Part shown: in pieces, positions 18,874-27,594 of the stretch
Layout: the number at the start of each line of letters is the position of its first letter
How positions within the stretch are numbered: the first letter of the stretch is position 1
Origin: Anaeromassilibacillus sp001305115
Lineage (GTDB): Bacteria > Bacillota > Clostridia > Oscillospirales > Acutalibacteraceae
Direction of reading: 5' to 3'
NCBI GenBank assembly: GCA_042854365.1
Contig: AP031437.1
Span: forward strand, 2,728,001 to 2,792,000
Length of the DNA stretch: 64,000 nt
Made by a program: the position numbers and the translations under genes
The notes under the pieces: generated by a model
What the model was told of the DNA's origin: nothing
What the model saw: the letters and a program-made list of their open reading frames with translations, nothing else
The model's database searches: none

Positions 18874-19093
18874 AGGAGTATACAGACAGGGGGCGGATGA
18901 TGTACCGCGATAAACGGAAGCTTTGCCCTATCTGACCGCCGGTCTCCTGTTCGGCTAGAATATCCCTTATGATTGCGGGGATATCCATTTTGAAAACCTG
19001 CGCTGCCCGATCACTTACTTTCGAGCATGCAGAATACCATCTGGTAGTTAAACAAGACATTCCGTAGAACCGTTAAAATCCATATCAGCCCAT
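18874..19093. other. Non-coding stretch after mod, where res would be expected
   Basis: It starts with GGAG-TATACAGACAGGGGGCG, which looks like a ribosome site, but the frame opened by ATG 18901 stops after 12 codons. No res-like motif (DEAD/H box) is readable in any frame. It may be the scar of a lost restriction subunit. Confidence 0.4.
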
Positions 19094-19131
19094 AAAAAAG
19101 GGGAAGCATGTGCCCATGCTTCCCCTTTTTC
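19094..19131. terminator. Bidirectional intrinsic terminator between mod and leuD
   Basis: An 11-bp perfect stem GGGGAAGCATG / CATGCTTCCCC with a 4-base loop, flanked by A6 on the left and T5 on the right. It can end transcription of mod (+) and leuCD (-). Confidence 0.88.
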
Positions 19132-19166
19132 TTTGACGAAGGTATTTTCCTCTCGTCCAAATACCT

Positions 19167-19652
19167 TTATTTTTCTGTAATGCTCTTGAGTAAACCGCCC
19201 TTTTCGATGATGTTCTGAATGAACGGTGGAAACGGCTGCGCTTCATAGGTCTTGCCTGTTGTTACATCGGTGATGACTCCCGTATCAAAATCCACTTCCA
19301 CCTCATCGCCAGCCTGAATCTCCTTCGCCGCAGCATCACATTCCAAGATTGGCAGTCCAATATTGATCGCATTGCGATAAAAAATGCGAGCAAACGTGGA
19401 TGCAATCACACAGGAGATCCCGCTTGCTTTGATTGCAATCGGCGCATGTTCTCTCGATGAACCACATCCAAAGTTTTTGTTTGCTACCATGATGTCGCCG
19501 GACTTTACATTCTTCACAAAATCCTTGTCGATGTCCTCCATGCAATGCGAGGCCAGTTCCGCGTGGGACGCAGTATTCAAATACCGCGCCGGAATGATGA
19601 CGTCCGTATCGACATTATCCCCATATTTATGGACCAAACCATGTGCCTTCAT
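19167..19652 (-). CDS. leuD: 3-isopropylmalate dehydratase small subunit
   Basis: A 161-residue subunit of isopropylmalate isomerase in leucine synthesis; it forms the swivelling domain that closes on the LeuC iron-sulfur site. Family marks are GDNVDTDVIIPARYLN at the N-terminus, the substrate-binding FGCGSSREHAP loop, and ARIFYRNAINIGLP. ATG 19652 has GAGGAGG 6-8 bases upstream; the frame could extend 27 codons further but those residues are unrelated and overlap leuC. It follows leuC by 13 bases in one operon. Confidence 0.96.
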   Translation of the reverse strand: MKAHGLVHKYGDNVDTDVIIPARYLNTASHAELASHCMEDIDKDFVKNVKSGDIMVANKNFGCGSSREHAPIAIKASGISCVIASTFARIFYRNAINIGLPILECDAAAKEIQAGDEVEVDFDTGVITDVTTGKTYEAQPFPPFIQNIIEKGGLLKSITEK

Positions 19653-19665
19653 GTTCCGTACCTCC

Positions 19666-20934
19666 TCAAATCTTATCCGGGTCTGTGATATAGCCCGCCA
19701 CCGCGCTAGCCGCAGCAACCGCTGGGCTCGCAAGGTAGACCTCGGATTCTACATGGCCCATCCGGCCGACAAAGTTGCGGTTTGTGGTGGAAATCGCACG
19801 CTCTCCTTTTGCAAGAACGCCCATGTGGCCGCCCAAGCAAGGCCCACAGGTCGGCGTACTGAAAATTGCGCCGGCCTTAATAAAGACCTCGGCAATCCCC
19901 TCTTTGATCGCCTGCAGATAAATATCCTGCGTGCCCGGAATCACAATACAACGCACACCCTTTGCAACCTTACGTCCTGCCAGGATCTTTGCCGCGGCGC
20001 GCAAATCCTCAATCCGCCCATTTGTACAGGAGCCGATTACACACTGCTGAATTGCAATCGGCTCCATCTGCGCAATCTCGTCCACCGTCTTGGTATTCTC
20101 CGGAAGATGCGGGAATGCAACCGTCGGGCGCAGCGCAGACAAGTCAATCGTCACCGTGGAATCATACTCTGCATCTGCGTCCGCGCTGAAAACGACTGGC
20201 TCACGTTGGAAGCGCCCTTCGCAGTATTCCAGGGTTACGCCGTCCACTGGGAAAATACCATTCTTTGCTCCGGCCTCAATCGCCATATTTGCAATACACA
20301 GGCGGTCGTCCATACTCAGGTGTTCGACTCCCATACCGGTAAATTCCAGGGACTTATAAAGCGCGCCGTCCACACCAATCTCGCCGATCAAGTGCAGGAT
20401 AACGTCCTTGCCGCTCACCCAACGGCCCGGCTTTCCCGTGAGTACCACCTTAATGGCGGACGGGACTTTAAACCAGGCCTTCCCGGTAATCATTCCCGCA
20501 GCCATATCTGTAGAACCTACCCCAGTAGAGAAGGCGCCCAATGCGCCATAAGTACAAGTGTGGGAATCCGCGCCGATCACACAGTCGCCGGGGCCTACAA
20601 TGCCCTTTTCCGGGAGCAATGCGTGTTCAATCCCCATCTGACCGACATCAAAGAAATTTTTGATGTCATATTTATTTGCAAAATTCCGCGTCTGTAGGCA
20701 CTGTTCTGCCGCTTTGATGTCCTTATTCGGCGTAAAGTGGTCCAATACCAGCGCGATGCGCGTATTGTCAAACACCGCATCGGCACCACATTTTTCAAAT
20801 TCATTGATTGCAACCGGTGCAGTAATATCATTTGCCAATACCACATCCAGCTTTGCCTCGATCAGCTGTCCCGCCACCACATGGTCCAAACCCGCATGTG
20901 CTGCCAGGATCTTCTGGGTCATGGTCATTCCCAT
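19666..20934 (-). CDS. leuC: 3-isopropylmalate dehydratase large subunit
   Basis: A 422-residue aconitase-family subunit that carries a [4Fe-4S] cluster and converts 2- to 3-isopropylmalate with LeuD. The cluster cysteines are in VIGSCTNGR and TPTCGPCLGGHMG; the substrate segment GADSHTCTYGALGAFSTGVG is intact. Its length and the separate small subunit match the shorter bacterial/archaeal (HACN-like) type rather than the ~465-residue proteobacterial form. ATG 20934 has AAGGAGGAAAATCCG upstream, with an internal Met four codons later as alternative. leuA and leuB are not nearby. Confidence 0.95.
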   Translation of the reverse strand: MGMTMTQKILAAHAGLDHVVAGQLIEAKLDVVLANDITAPVAINEFEKCGADAVFDNTRIALVLDHFTPNKDIKAAEQCLQTRNFANKYDIKNFFDVGQMGIEHALLPEKGIVGPGDCVIGADSHTCTYGALGAFSTGVGSTDMAAGMITGKAWFKVPSAIKVVLTGKPGRWVSGKDVILHLIGEIGVDGALYKSLEFTGMGVEHLSMDDRLCIANMAIEAGAKNGIFPVDGVTLEYCEGRFQREPVVFSADADAEYDSTVTIDLSALRPTVAFPHLPENTKTVDEIAQMEPIAIQQCVIGSCTNGRIEDLRAAAKILAGRKVAKGVRCIVIPGTQDIYLQAIKEGIAEVFIKAGAIFSTPTCGPCLGGHMGVLAKGERAISTTNRNFVGRMGHVESEVYLASPAVAAASAVAGYITDPDKI

Positions 20935-20971
20935 CGGATTTTCCTCCTTAAAGTGTCTTTTCAGTATTTTT

Positions 20972-20980
20972 ATTATAACA
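20972..20980 (-). promoter_or_regulatory. Extended -10 promoter of leuCD
   Basis: On the minus strand TGTTATAAT gives a perfect TATAAT with the TG extension, 38 bases before the leuC ATG. No good -35 is present at 16-18 bases, which extended -10 promoters tolerate. Confidence 0.5.
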
Positions 20981-21767
20981 CGGTTTTCCGATTCTAAATG
21001 TAAACCGCACTACAATTCGTTCGTTTTTATCCACTGCATCCTGTTCACATCCAGACAAGGGTACGGATGCCCGACAAAACAGGTTTCTAAAAGCTTATCA
21101 CATGCGCCCTTCACATGGAAAGTTTCGGTTTTCCATCCATACAGACAAAACGCCACCTGTTGGAAAAAAGCGTTCCATCTCATTTACATTTTTTGATCAA
21201 TCGGTAGGAATGTCGAGACACCTTTTTCAAATACACGCCCAAAGATAGCATCTGTTGGGAAGTATCTTTGAAAAATTCCCCTTTGGGCGGATTGGTTCGA
21301 AGCTTATCGAATCCCTTTCTCACCCTACGTACGCAAGAGCAAGCCTCTCTAAAAAGAAACGTGCTAGTCGATACGATCAAATTCCCCATATGAGCAAAAG
21401 GTAGCTCCTTTCATTCCCTGTGCGCTCCACCTAACCCTACACAGAAGTGTGCCAACCGCGCACGAGCCGATCATCGGAAAACGCTCTTCCAAAGGTACGT
21501 CTACAAACAATTTTAAGAGAAGCACTGTGTGCTTGTCCCCTGGAAAAACAAGTCCCTGGAACATTTTGAAACGTATCCCAATAATCATCCACTGCTGGCT
21601 ATTCCTTGCACCCGCCTGTTCCTTCCCTCTATTCGGACAGCGACACATGCGCTTTGCCTTTCCTCACTTTCCAGTCCATCGGCCGGCTGGCAGGACTCCC
21701 TCTGTAATCCCAAACAACCGCTCAACCCTCTATCTTTCGAAGCGGCATTTGCTGTTTCTCACAAAAA
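20981..21767. other. Intergenic region with nested hairpins (about 790 bases)
   Basis: At 21236-21289 two perfect inverted repeats share the same bases: CAAAGATA/TATCTTTG (21240-21270) and CGCCCAAAG/CTTTGGGCG (21236-21289), so only one can form at a time. The remaining sequence has frames up to 129 codons on both strands, none with a ribosome site or recognisable protein features. I see no gene. Confidence 0.45.
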
Positions 21768-22553
21768 TTATATCAACTTATGTTCTTTACAATAAGAGTA
21801 AATCCCATCATTCGCTACATCATCACAAATATGGTTAGCAACCGCTTTTAATTCCGAGGAAGCATTCTGCATGGCAACTCCTGTACCAACTGCCTGTAAC
21901 ATTTCAATATCGTTATTTCCATCACCAAATGCCATTGCTTCTTCTTTGGATAACTGATAATACTCTAACATTTTGGCAATCGCGGTTCCTTTACCCCCAT
22001 TTAATGGAATAATATCTACCGCACGATCCCACCATGCTGTAATTTGAGCCTCCTTAACATTTTGCATAATGGTTTTATAATCGTTTTTTCGACAACCTAA
22101 CATGATTTGATAAATTTCTTCTTTATCCGCCACTACATCAAAATCAGTAGCAGCTTTCAGTTTAAGTCCGCCAAATCCATAATACTCACTTAAATCATTG
22201 TCTTTCCCGTTAGCCACAAGCCTGCTTTTTGTAGCTAAGGATAATGGTCGTCTTATTGCATGAGCGTTTTTTATAATGGTGTAGACATCTTCTTTTTTTA
22301 AGGGATTACTAAGTATAGTCTGATCCTTAGTAAAACAATAGGAACCATTATAAGTCAAAAAAGCGTCAAACTCCACATTTGGAAAACACGGTACTTGCAT
22401 TGGCGATCTTCCCGTAGCAATGCAAATCTTAATTCCATTATTTTTGAGTTTTAATAATGTTTCCAATACCTTTTCTGAAATTTCCTTTTTTCTCATATCA
22501 ATCAGCGTTCCGTCAATATCAAAGAAAATTATCTTTATTTTTTTCACAATCAA
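21768..22553 (-). CDS. HAD-superfamily phosphatase, Cof type
   Basis: A 261-residue HAD hydrolase of the Cof subfamily (HAD-IIB), which dephosphorylates small sugar phosphates or flavin/pyridoxal-type metabolites. Motif I is FFDIDGTLID (residues 10-19), motif II ATGRSP, motif III the Lys in NGGKGTAI, and motif IV FGDGNNDIEML. It has an insertion cap typical of the class. The gene is clearly more AT-rich than leuC and ilvD on either side, which suggests a separate origin. ATG 22553 has AGGAGGATTG upstream. The substrate cannot be predicted. Confidence 0.9.
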   Translation of the reverse strand: MIVKKIKIIFFDIDGTLIDMRKKEISEKVLETLLKLKNNGIKICIATGRSPMQVPCFPNVEFDAFLTYNGSYCFTKDQTILSNPLKKEDVYTIIKNAHAIRRPLSLATKSRLVANGKDNDLSEYYGFGGLKLKAATDFDVVADKEEIYQIMLGCRKNDYKTIMQNVKEAQITAWWDRAVDIIPLNGGKGTAIAKMLEYYQLSKEEAMAFGDGNNDIEMLQAVGTGVAMQNASSELKAVANHICDDVANDGIYSYCKEHKLI

Positions 22554-23426
22554 TCCTCCTTAATTTGCATGATATTTTTTATAAGCAATAACCAGCTGAC
22601 TTCCCCGGCGGCCCCATATATTCAATTGTTGCATTTTTATATTTTTTGTAGTTCATCCTGCATCTACGTCTTATGCCTTAAAATGCCTTTCCTAAATTCA
22701 CTGTATCTAATACATACTTTTTATTCTCATTCCAATTTTATAAATCTCAAATTGGTTTAGATAAAACTAGGTATCTTTTTTACTATCGAAAGTATTTTTT
22801 CTTTTTTTGCCCTCTGTTAATTTTAAAAATGCATCAAAAGACAAAGCAACTGGCTCTTAATACAAACCATTCAGCCTTTTTATATCATAAAATTTTAATA
22901 TTGTCATTTCTTTTCTGCTTCTAAAGAAGCTACTTAGCAGCCTATGATTTGTAAAAGTACTAAAGTATTTCTTACGTGACACTCCCTTGACAAACCATAC
23001 GCTAATAAGTTTCTAGCAATCAAGCAGAAATGAAACACTATGTTGTTTCACAGTATAGAAAAAGGTACTCTATTTCAAGTACCATTCTCCCATATCTTTA
23101 CATAGGGCTCTTTCATTTGTTGTAATTTCGTCGTAAATTTTTTGCTTTTTTCTTTAGTTGCTTTGCTAATAAGCGCTCTATTCGCGCAGATATTCTTGAT
23201 TTTTTTACCGTTTTTATATCGAAAAACGCCCTGAATCGGGGGCCTTCGTCCGGATTCAGAGCGTCTTTTTGGTTTTGCACAGGCATCTTTGCAAAAACGG
23301 AAACGGCTTTTCTATTGTAGAATACGCCCCTGGATTTCCTTCACCCGGCTCTATACGAAATAGTTTTCTCCTCCACAATCCTTCTTCTGAGAGAGAACTC
23401 CATCCCGGTTCATCAAACCGAAAAAC
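22554..23426. other. AT-rich intergenic region (about 870 bases)
   Basis: Strongly AT-rich like the HAD gene beside it. It contains short palindromes (TGAAACA/TGTTTCA at 23031-23050; GGTACT/AGTACC at 23064-23083) and, near ilvD, a terminator listed separately. Some minus-strand frames around 23090-23220 are Lys-rich but have no start. I see no supportable gene; together with the HAD gene it may be an acquired segment. Confidence 0.45.
23221..23271. terminator. Terminator after ilvD, probably bidirectional
   Basis: CTGAATC / GATTCAG with outer ACGC / GCGT arms and a C-G-rich loop. It is flanked by A5 on the left and T5 on the right, so it can act on either strand; on the minus strand it lies about 155 bases after ilvD. 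Confidence 0.65.
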
Positions 23427-25082
23427 TTAGTCTACAAATACAGCGCCCTTGGAGCCAGAGGTCACAAGGCTTGCATAACGCTTAATATAACCCGTCAAAT
23501 GCTGTTCCGGCGCCTTCCAGGCCGCACGGCGTTTTGCCAGTTCTTCCTCGCTCACACGAACATTCAGCTGACGGCCTGTGATGTCCACATCGATGATATC
23601 TCCATCCTGAATCAGTGCGATATTGCCGCCTGCGGCTGCTTCGGGGGAAACATGGCCAATCGCTGCACCGCGCGTTGCACCGGAGAAACGGCCATCGGTA
23701 ATCAGCGCTACGCTCGATCCCAGGCCCATTCCGGTCAGTGCGGAGGTCGGCGTCAACATCTCCCGCATACCGGGGCCGCCCTTCGGTCCCTCATAGCGGA
23801 TAACCACCACATCGCCCTCTTTGATCTTACCGCTCAAGATCGCCTCAGAGGCATCTTCCTCACAATCAAAGCAACGGGCCGGACCCACATGCTGCATCAT
23901 CTCGGGTGCAACAGCTCCCTGCTTCACCACCGAGCCCTCCGGGCAGATATTGCCTTTGAGCACCGCGATACCGCCGTCCGCACGGAACGGATTCTCCATC
24001 TTGCGAATGATCTCGCCATCCGCATCCGGCGCAGCTTCTACACGGTCGCGCACAGTACCGTAGACGGTTTGCAAATCCAGATGGATCAGGCCCTTGCGGG
24101 AGAGTTCTTTCATCACAGCGGGAATTCCTCCAACCTGGTTCAGGTCCGTGATAAATACCTGGCTAGCTGGGTTCAGCTTACAGATCTGCGGCGTCGTACG
24201 GCCCAATTCATCGATCTTGTCAATATCCAGCGGGACCCCCGCCTCATGGGCAATCGCCGTCAGATGCAGCACCGAGTTCGTAGAGCAGCCCAATGCCATC
24301 TCTCCGCGCAGCGCATTTTCAAAAGCCTGTGAAGTCAAGATGTCGCGCGGACGCAGGTCTTGTTCCAAAAGTTTCATCACTTGCATTCCAGCTCGCTTCG
24401 CAAGGGCAATGCGCTCGGAATAAACGGCCGGGATACTGCCGTTGCCGGGCAGCGCCATTCCGATTGCTTCAGTCAGGCAGTTCATCGAGTTCGCCGTGTA
24501 CATTCCAGAGCAGGAACCGCAGGTCGGACAAGCCGATTTCTCCAATGCCAAAAGCTCGTCCGCATCGATCTTTCCGGAGGCATAACTGCCCACTGCTTCG
24601 AACATCTCCGATAGGCCAAACTTGGTGCCGTTATGCTCGCCGGGAAGCATGGGGCCGCCGCTCACAAAGATGCTCGGCAGGTTCATGCGGCAGGCAGCCA
24701 GCATCATGCCGGGAACAATCTTGTCGCAATTGGGAATAAAGACTGCTGCATCCAACGGATGCGCCGTCAACATCACTTCAATGGAATCTGCAATCAGTTC
24801 ACGAGAACAAAGGGAATACTTCATCCCCTTGTGGTTCATGGAGAGGCCGTCGCATACACCGATGGTCTCAAACTCAAATGGGACGCCGCCTGCGTTGCGA
24901 ATCCCCGCTTTTACTGCCTCAGAAATGTCCTTTAAGTGCCGGTGTCCCGGTATGTAATCGCTGGCAGCACTGACAACCGCCACAAAAGGGCGCTTCATTT
25001 CATCATCGGTTAGGCCCAATGCGCGCAGAAGGGAACGGTGTGGCGCACGGGTAGAGCCTTCTTTCATCAGATCGCTTCTCAT
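23427..25082 (-). CDS. ilvD: Dihydroxy-acid dehydratase
   Basis: A 551-residue iron-sulfur dehydratase making 2-keto acids in isoleucine and valine synthesis. Cluster and active-site motifs are intact: FIPNCDKIVPGM (Cys), CPTCGSCSGMYTANSMNC (two Cys), the catalytic region FDCEEDA, and DGRFSGATRGAAIGHVSPEA near the C-terminus. Full family length. ATG 25082 follows AAAAGGAGAGGTCATC. The gene stands alone, with a 5' leader that can form a strong hairpin (listed separately). With leuCD this gives two branched-chain amino acid loci in the window. Confidence 0.97.
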   Translation of the reverse strand: MRSDLMKEGSTRAPHRSLLRALGLTDDEMKRPFVAVVSAASDYIPGHRHLKDISEAVKAGIRNAGGVPFEFETIGVCDGLSMNHKGMKYSLCSRELIADSIEVMLTAHPLDAAVFIPNCDKIVPGMMLAACRMNLPSIFVSGGPMLPGEHNGTKFGLSEMFEAVGSYASGKIDADELLALEKSACPTCGSCSGMYTANSMNCLTEAIGMALPGNGSIPAVYSERIALAKRAGMQVMKLLEQDLRPRDILTSQAFENALRGEMALGCSTNSVLHLTAIAHEAGVPLDIDKIDELGRTTPQICKLNPASQVFITDLNQVGGIPAVMKELSRKGLIHLDLQTVYGTVRDRVEAAPDADGEIIRKMENPFRADGGIAVLKGNICPEGSVVKQGAVAPEMMQHVGPARCFDCEEDASEAILSGKIKEGDVVVIRYEGPKGGPGMREMLTPTSALTGMGLGSSVALITDGRFSGATRGAAIGHVSPEAAAGGNIALIQDGDIIDVDITGRQLNVRVSEEELAKRRAAWKAPEQHLTGYIKRYASLVTSGSKGAVFVD

Positions 25083-25101
25083 GATGACCTCTCCTTTTTG
25101 A

Positions 25102-25251
25102 TTAAAATTGCGCGCGGATTCCCCGCCAAAGGGAACCCGCGCTTCGTAAACTCCAAATTTTTCGTCTTAGTCGCGCGGCTTCATCGTGGGGAATAAAATT
25201 TTGCTCTCTCCATCCCGCCCCATGCCGCTCCGTAGTGCGCAAAATCCGCAT
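25102..25251 (-). CDS. Possible 49-codon upstream frame in the ilvD leader
   Basis: An ATG at 25251 (minus) opens 49 codons (MRILRTTERHG...) ending TAA at 25102, 19 bases before ilvD. It runs through the leader hairpin. It has no clear ribosome site, is Arg-rich and shows no run of Ile, Leu or Val codons, so a classic leader-peptide attenuator is not evident. It may be non-coding. Confidence 0.2.
   Translation of the reverse strand: MRILRTTERHGAGWREQNFIPHDEAARLRRKIWSLRSAGSLWRGIRAQF
25103..25142 (-). promoter_or_regulatory. Leader hairpin upstream of ilvD (possible attenuator)
   Basis: On the minus strand GCGCGG-G-TTCCC and GGGAA-T-CCGCGC pair across a short loop and are followed by GCAATTTT, ending about 20 bases before the ilvD ATG. 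The strength and position fit an attenuator, but the T run is short and no T-box or riboswitch motif was recognised. Confidence 0.4.
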
Positions 25252-25635
25252 AATTGCTGGGTTTTTGAAACTATTTATCATTCGTCCTGTGTCCTATTTG
25301 ACCGTCCGCTTCACTCGAAAAGTTGTATAAAAATTGTAGTTGTTTGTAGGCATATTTTTTTGTGAAAAAGTGTGTCAGCTCCAAAATGTCAAAAATTGGA
25401 TAAATTTTCCATGAAAAGGACTGGCACATTGTAGAGCCATGAAGAACATCCCTGATACTGTTTCTTTATCGCTTTTAGCCTATATTATAAGGTATCAATG
25501 CTAAAACTGCGGAAACCAGCAATGCACAAACTGCTTATTTGCAGCTCATACAAATATGAGTATACCCCCATCAGTTATTCAAGTCAACATTTTTCAGCGA
25601 ACTACTTGTCTGCATAAAAAACTAGGAGGTTCACT
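25252..25635. other. Region between ilvD leader and ICE; left ICE end probably here
   Basis: AT-rich and non-coding. It holds a palindrome CTCATA-CAAA-TATGAG (25545-25560) about 75 bases before the first ICE gene, a candidate operator for its winged-helix product. The gene style changes from minus-strand housekeeping to plus-strand conjugation genes across this gap, so the ICE left end likely lies here, but no att repeat can be identified without the right end. Confidence 0.4.
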
Positions 25636-26796
25636 ATGCCAGAATACCAACTTCAAATCAAACAAGTGGTAGATTACCCACGATGCCGGATTTATCGTGA
25701 GTTCATCCACAAACTGATCAACGACCGGAGCATCCGCATAAACGGAGGCTCCGGCCTTTTTCATTTTACTGTACTTTGCAGCTATGCAAACTTCCGCACC
25801 TCATATCGCCGTATTGACGGGATCAGTTACACAGTCTCCCCCGGCGAATGGGTCTGCACCGTCAAGGAACTGTCTTGCTGGTTCCGCACCCGCTTTCATC
25901 GGCAGGCGCTGTCCATGCTGGATACCCTTCAGAAGCAGCACTTGATTTCCTATACACTGCTGGGCCGTGGCAATGTAGTCAAATATAAAATCCTCCACTG
26001 GGCCCGCCACAATTCCGCACTGGAGTACAATGCCCCTTGCCAAAAGGATACCGGTTTTTTCTTCCTGCCAGTCTCTGTTGCCCTGGAACTGGTCAGCTCT
26101 GCCCGCTGCTCTGAAATGGACATCGTTCTGGATCTGTGGGTATCCGCTGTCTACAACGATACGCAGGTGCAGGGGTCAGAGGTCGGTCCGGTAGCCTACT
26201 TTCGCAATGGTACAGGAAACCCGTTGGTCAGTTATACCGAACTCTCCTGCCGCTGGGGGCTGTCACGCGCTACCGTATGCCGGATACTGAAAAAGCTGGA
26301 CGGTCTTGGGTATATCTCTATCATGTCGTTTCCCGGCCGGCATGGAAGCGTGATCTACCTGCAGAACTACCTGTCCACCATGTTTGAGATTTCCGATGTT
26401 TTAATCGACAAGGAGGAAGTTGCCATGACCTTAAACATTCATCTGGAGCTTCCGGAAACTGCTGAAACCGAAGAGAGCCATTCTATCTCTGAGCATGAGG
26501 TCATTGTTTCGGATGCACTTTCCAGCGTTTCAAAATCGCACATTGAAACGATACTCCGCAAGATGGCTGACATCCTATCTACGCAAGGGATTTCCTGCTT
26601 TTCTTGCCCACTCTCCCGCTATAAGTTATATCCCTTATCGGACGACTGCTGGGAAGAGTTGATTCCGCGTGCGCGAGGGAAATCTACAGTCCACTTTGGT
26701 CTGACCATCCTCTGCGGCACAAACACTTCAATCGCCACTTTTGAACTTACACTCACTCCCTCTGAGGAGCACGAAAATAGGAGGAACCTGAAATGA
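25636..26796 (+). CDS. Winged-helix DNA-binding protein, first gene of the ICE
   Basis: A 386-residue protein. Two helix-turn-helix-like parts are visible: residues ~50-115 (VSPGEWVCTVKELSCWF ... HRQALSMLDTLQKQHLI) and ~190-240 (VSYTELSCRWGLSRATVCRI, then LKKLDGLGYISI), the second very typical of a winged helix. The C-terminal ~120 residues are not recognised. Its position as first gene suggests a transcription regulator or replication initiator of the element; I cannot separate these. ATG 25636 follows TAGGAGGTTCACT. It overlaps the next gene by 4 bases (ATGA). Confidence 0.65.
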   Translation: MPEYQLQIKQVVDYPRCRIYREFIHKLINDRSIRINGGSGLFHFTVLCSYANFRTSYRRIDGISYTVSPGEWVCTVKELSCWFRTRFHRQALSMLDTLQKQHLISYTLLGRGNVVKYKILHWARHNSALEYNAPCQKDTGFFFLPVSVALELVSSARCSEMDIVLDLWVSAVYNDTQVQGSEVGPVAYFRNGTGNPLVSYTELSCRWGLSRATVCRILKKLDGLGYISIMSFPGRHGSVIYLQNYLSTMFEISDVLIDKEEVAMTLNIHLELPETAETEESHSISEHEVIVSDALSSVSKSHIETILRKMADILSTQGISCFSCPLSRYKLYPLSDDCWEELIPRARGKSTVHFGLTILCGTNTSIATFELTLTPSEEHENRRNLK

Positions 26797-27344
26797 GAAA
26801 ATTTGTTGAACCTGATGTTGCTGATAATCCCCTGTACCATGATACCTGGAAACTGCTGAAAAAATACCGGGATGTTGTGTGGAGCCTGGAGCTTTCTGTC
26901 CAGCATGTCCGCACCAAGTTTGAGATTGAGTATGGTACCTCCATTGAGGATTTTCTGGATTCAGTCTATCTGGCTGGCGCTGATTTGGCCGGAAGCGACA
27001 TCGAGCATCATGCCAAATGCATTGAACGCAGCCACAAAATGCTCAAGCTGCTGGATTCCGCAATCGAATTGCTGCGTACCAAGCACAAAAACGGTGAGGC
27101 ATATTACTGGTTGCTGTACTACTCCTTCCTCTCGCCGCAGCAGCTCAAAAATGTTGAGGAAATTATCGAGACCCTGCGACCGCATATCCGCGACATCAGT
27201 TTCAGAACTTACTACCGCAAACGCCGGGAAGCCATTGAAGCCCTCAGTTCCGTTCTTTGGGGCTATACCTCCAAGGACAGTTTAGACATGCTGGAGCAGT
27301 TCTTCCCAGAGCCAAAATCATCTTCCGGACAATCGGGCAAATAA
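26793..27344 (+). CDS. ArpU / sigma-region-4-like regulatory protein
   Basis: A 183-residue, mostly helical protein. The C-terminal half has LLYYSFLSPQQL, followed by an HTH-like segment (DISFRTYYRKRREAIEALS) like phage late regulators (ArpU) and sigma region 4. The function is inferred from that resemblance only. It is translationally coupled to the preceding winged-helix gene by a 4-base overlap. Its stop codon abuts the first TTGGCA of the promoter module that drives the T4SS operon, so it is the end of the first ICE operon and a candidate regulator of the next. Confidence 0.5.
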   Translation: MRKFVEPDVADNPLYHDTWKLLKKYRDVVWSLELSVQHVRTKFEIEYGTSIEDFLDSVYLAGADLAGSDIEHHAKCIERSHKMLKLLDSAIELLRTKHKNGEAYYWLLYYSFLSPQQLKNVEEIIETLRPHIRDISFRTYYRKRREAIEALSSVLWGYTSKDSLDMLEQFFPEPKSSSGQSGK

Positions 27345-27412
27345 TTGGCACAATTCGGGAACAAAATTGGCATGGTTCTGCTCTTTCAGTGTAAATACCG
27401 ATGTGTTAAACT
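27345..27412 (+). promoter_or_regulatory. T4SS operon promoter module (copy A)
   Basis: TTGGCAC at 27345 and TTGGCAT at 27367 form a direct repeat with 22-base spacing; TCTGCTCTTTC and GTAAATA follow, and an extended -10 TGTTAAACT ends at 27412. There is no good -35 at 16-18 bases, so activation through the repeats is likely. An equivalent module lies at 42407-42474 with identical spacing. Confidence 0.6.
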
Positions 27413-27456
27413 GAATATGCTCAAACTTGCACCCAAAACCGAACAGGACAGTAACG

Positions 27457-27545
27457 GCACCTTTCATCAGGGTGCTTTTTTGCTGCCCAGATGGCCGCCC
27501 GGCCATTTGAAAGCCCACATTTGTTTTGACAGGTGTGGGTTTTTC
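27457..27545 (+). terminator. Tandem terminators in the T4SS operon leader
   Basis: GCACC/GGTGC followed by T6 (27457-27481), then a perfect ATGGCC-GCCC-GGCCAT hairpin (27491-27506), then CCCACA/TGTGGG followed by T5 (27512-27545). All lie between the promoter module and the ribosome site at 27582, so the operon can be expressed only by passing them. Confidence 0.65.
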
Positions 27546-27594
27546 TGTTCCCTATTGAGCATCAAAAAATCATTCAGAATTGGAGGATCGCAAA

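Noticed and set aside
19384..20697. 437-codon plus-strand frame opposite leuC/leuD
   Set aside because: Pure antisense shadow; leuC and leuD have all family motifs on the minus strand.
21449..21838. 129-codon plus-strand frame in the gap before the HAD gene
   Set aside because: No ribosome site, composition like translated non-coding DNA, and it overlaps the HAD gene's 3' end.
25083..25200. T-box riboswitch upstream of ilvD
   Set aside because: No T-box GGGTGG-type antiterminator sequence or specifier loop could be found on the minus strand.
27345..27385. Sigma-54 promoter (TTGGCA ... TGC)
   Set aside because: GG and GC are 9 bases apart instead of the strict 10, in both copies, and no sigma-54 activator is seen; an activator-dependent sigma-A-type extended -10 fits better.
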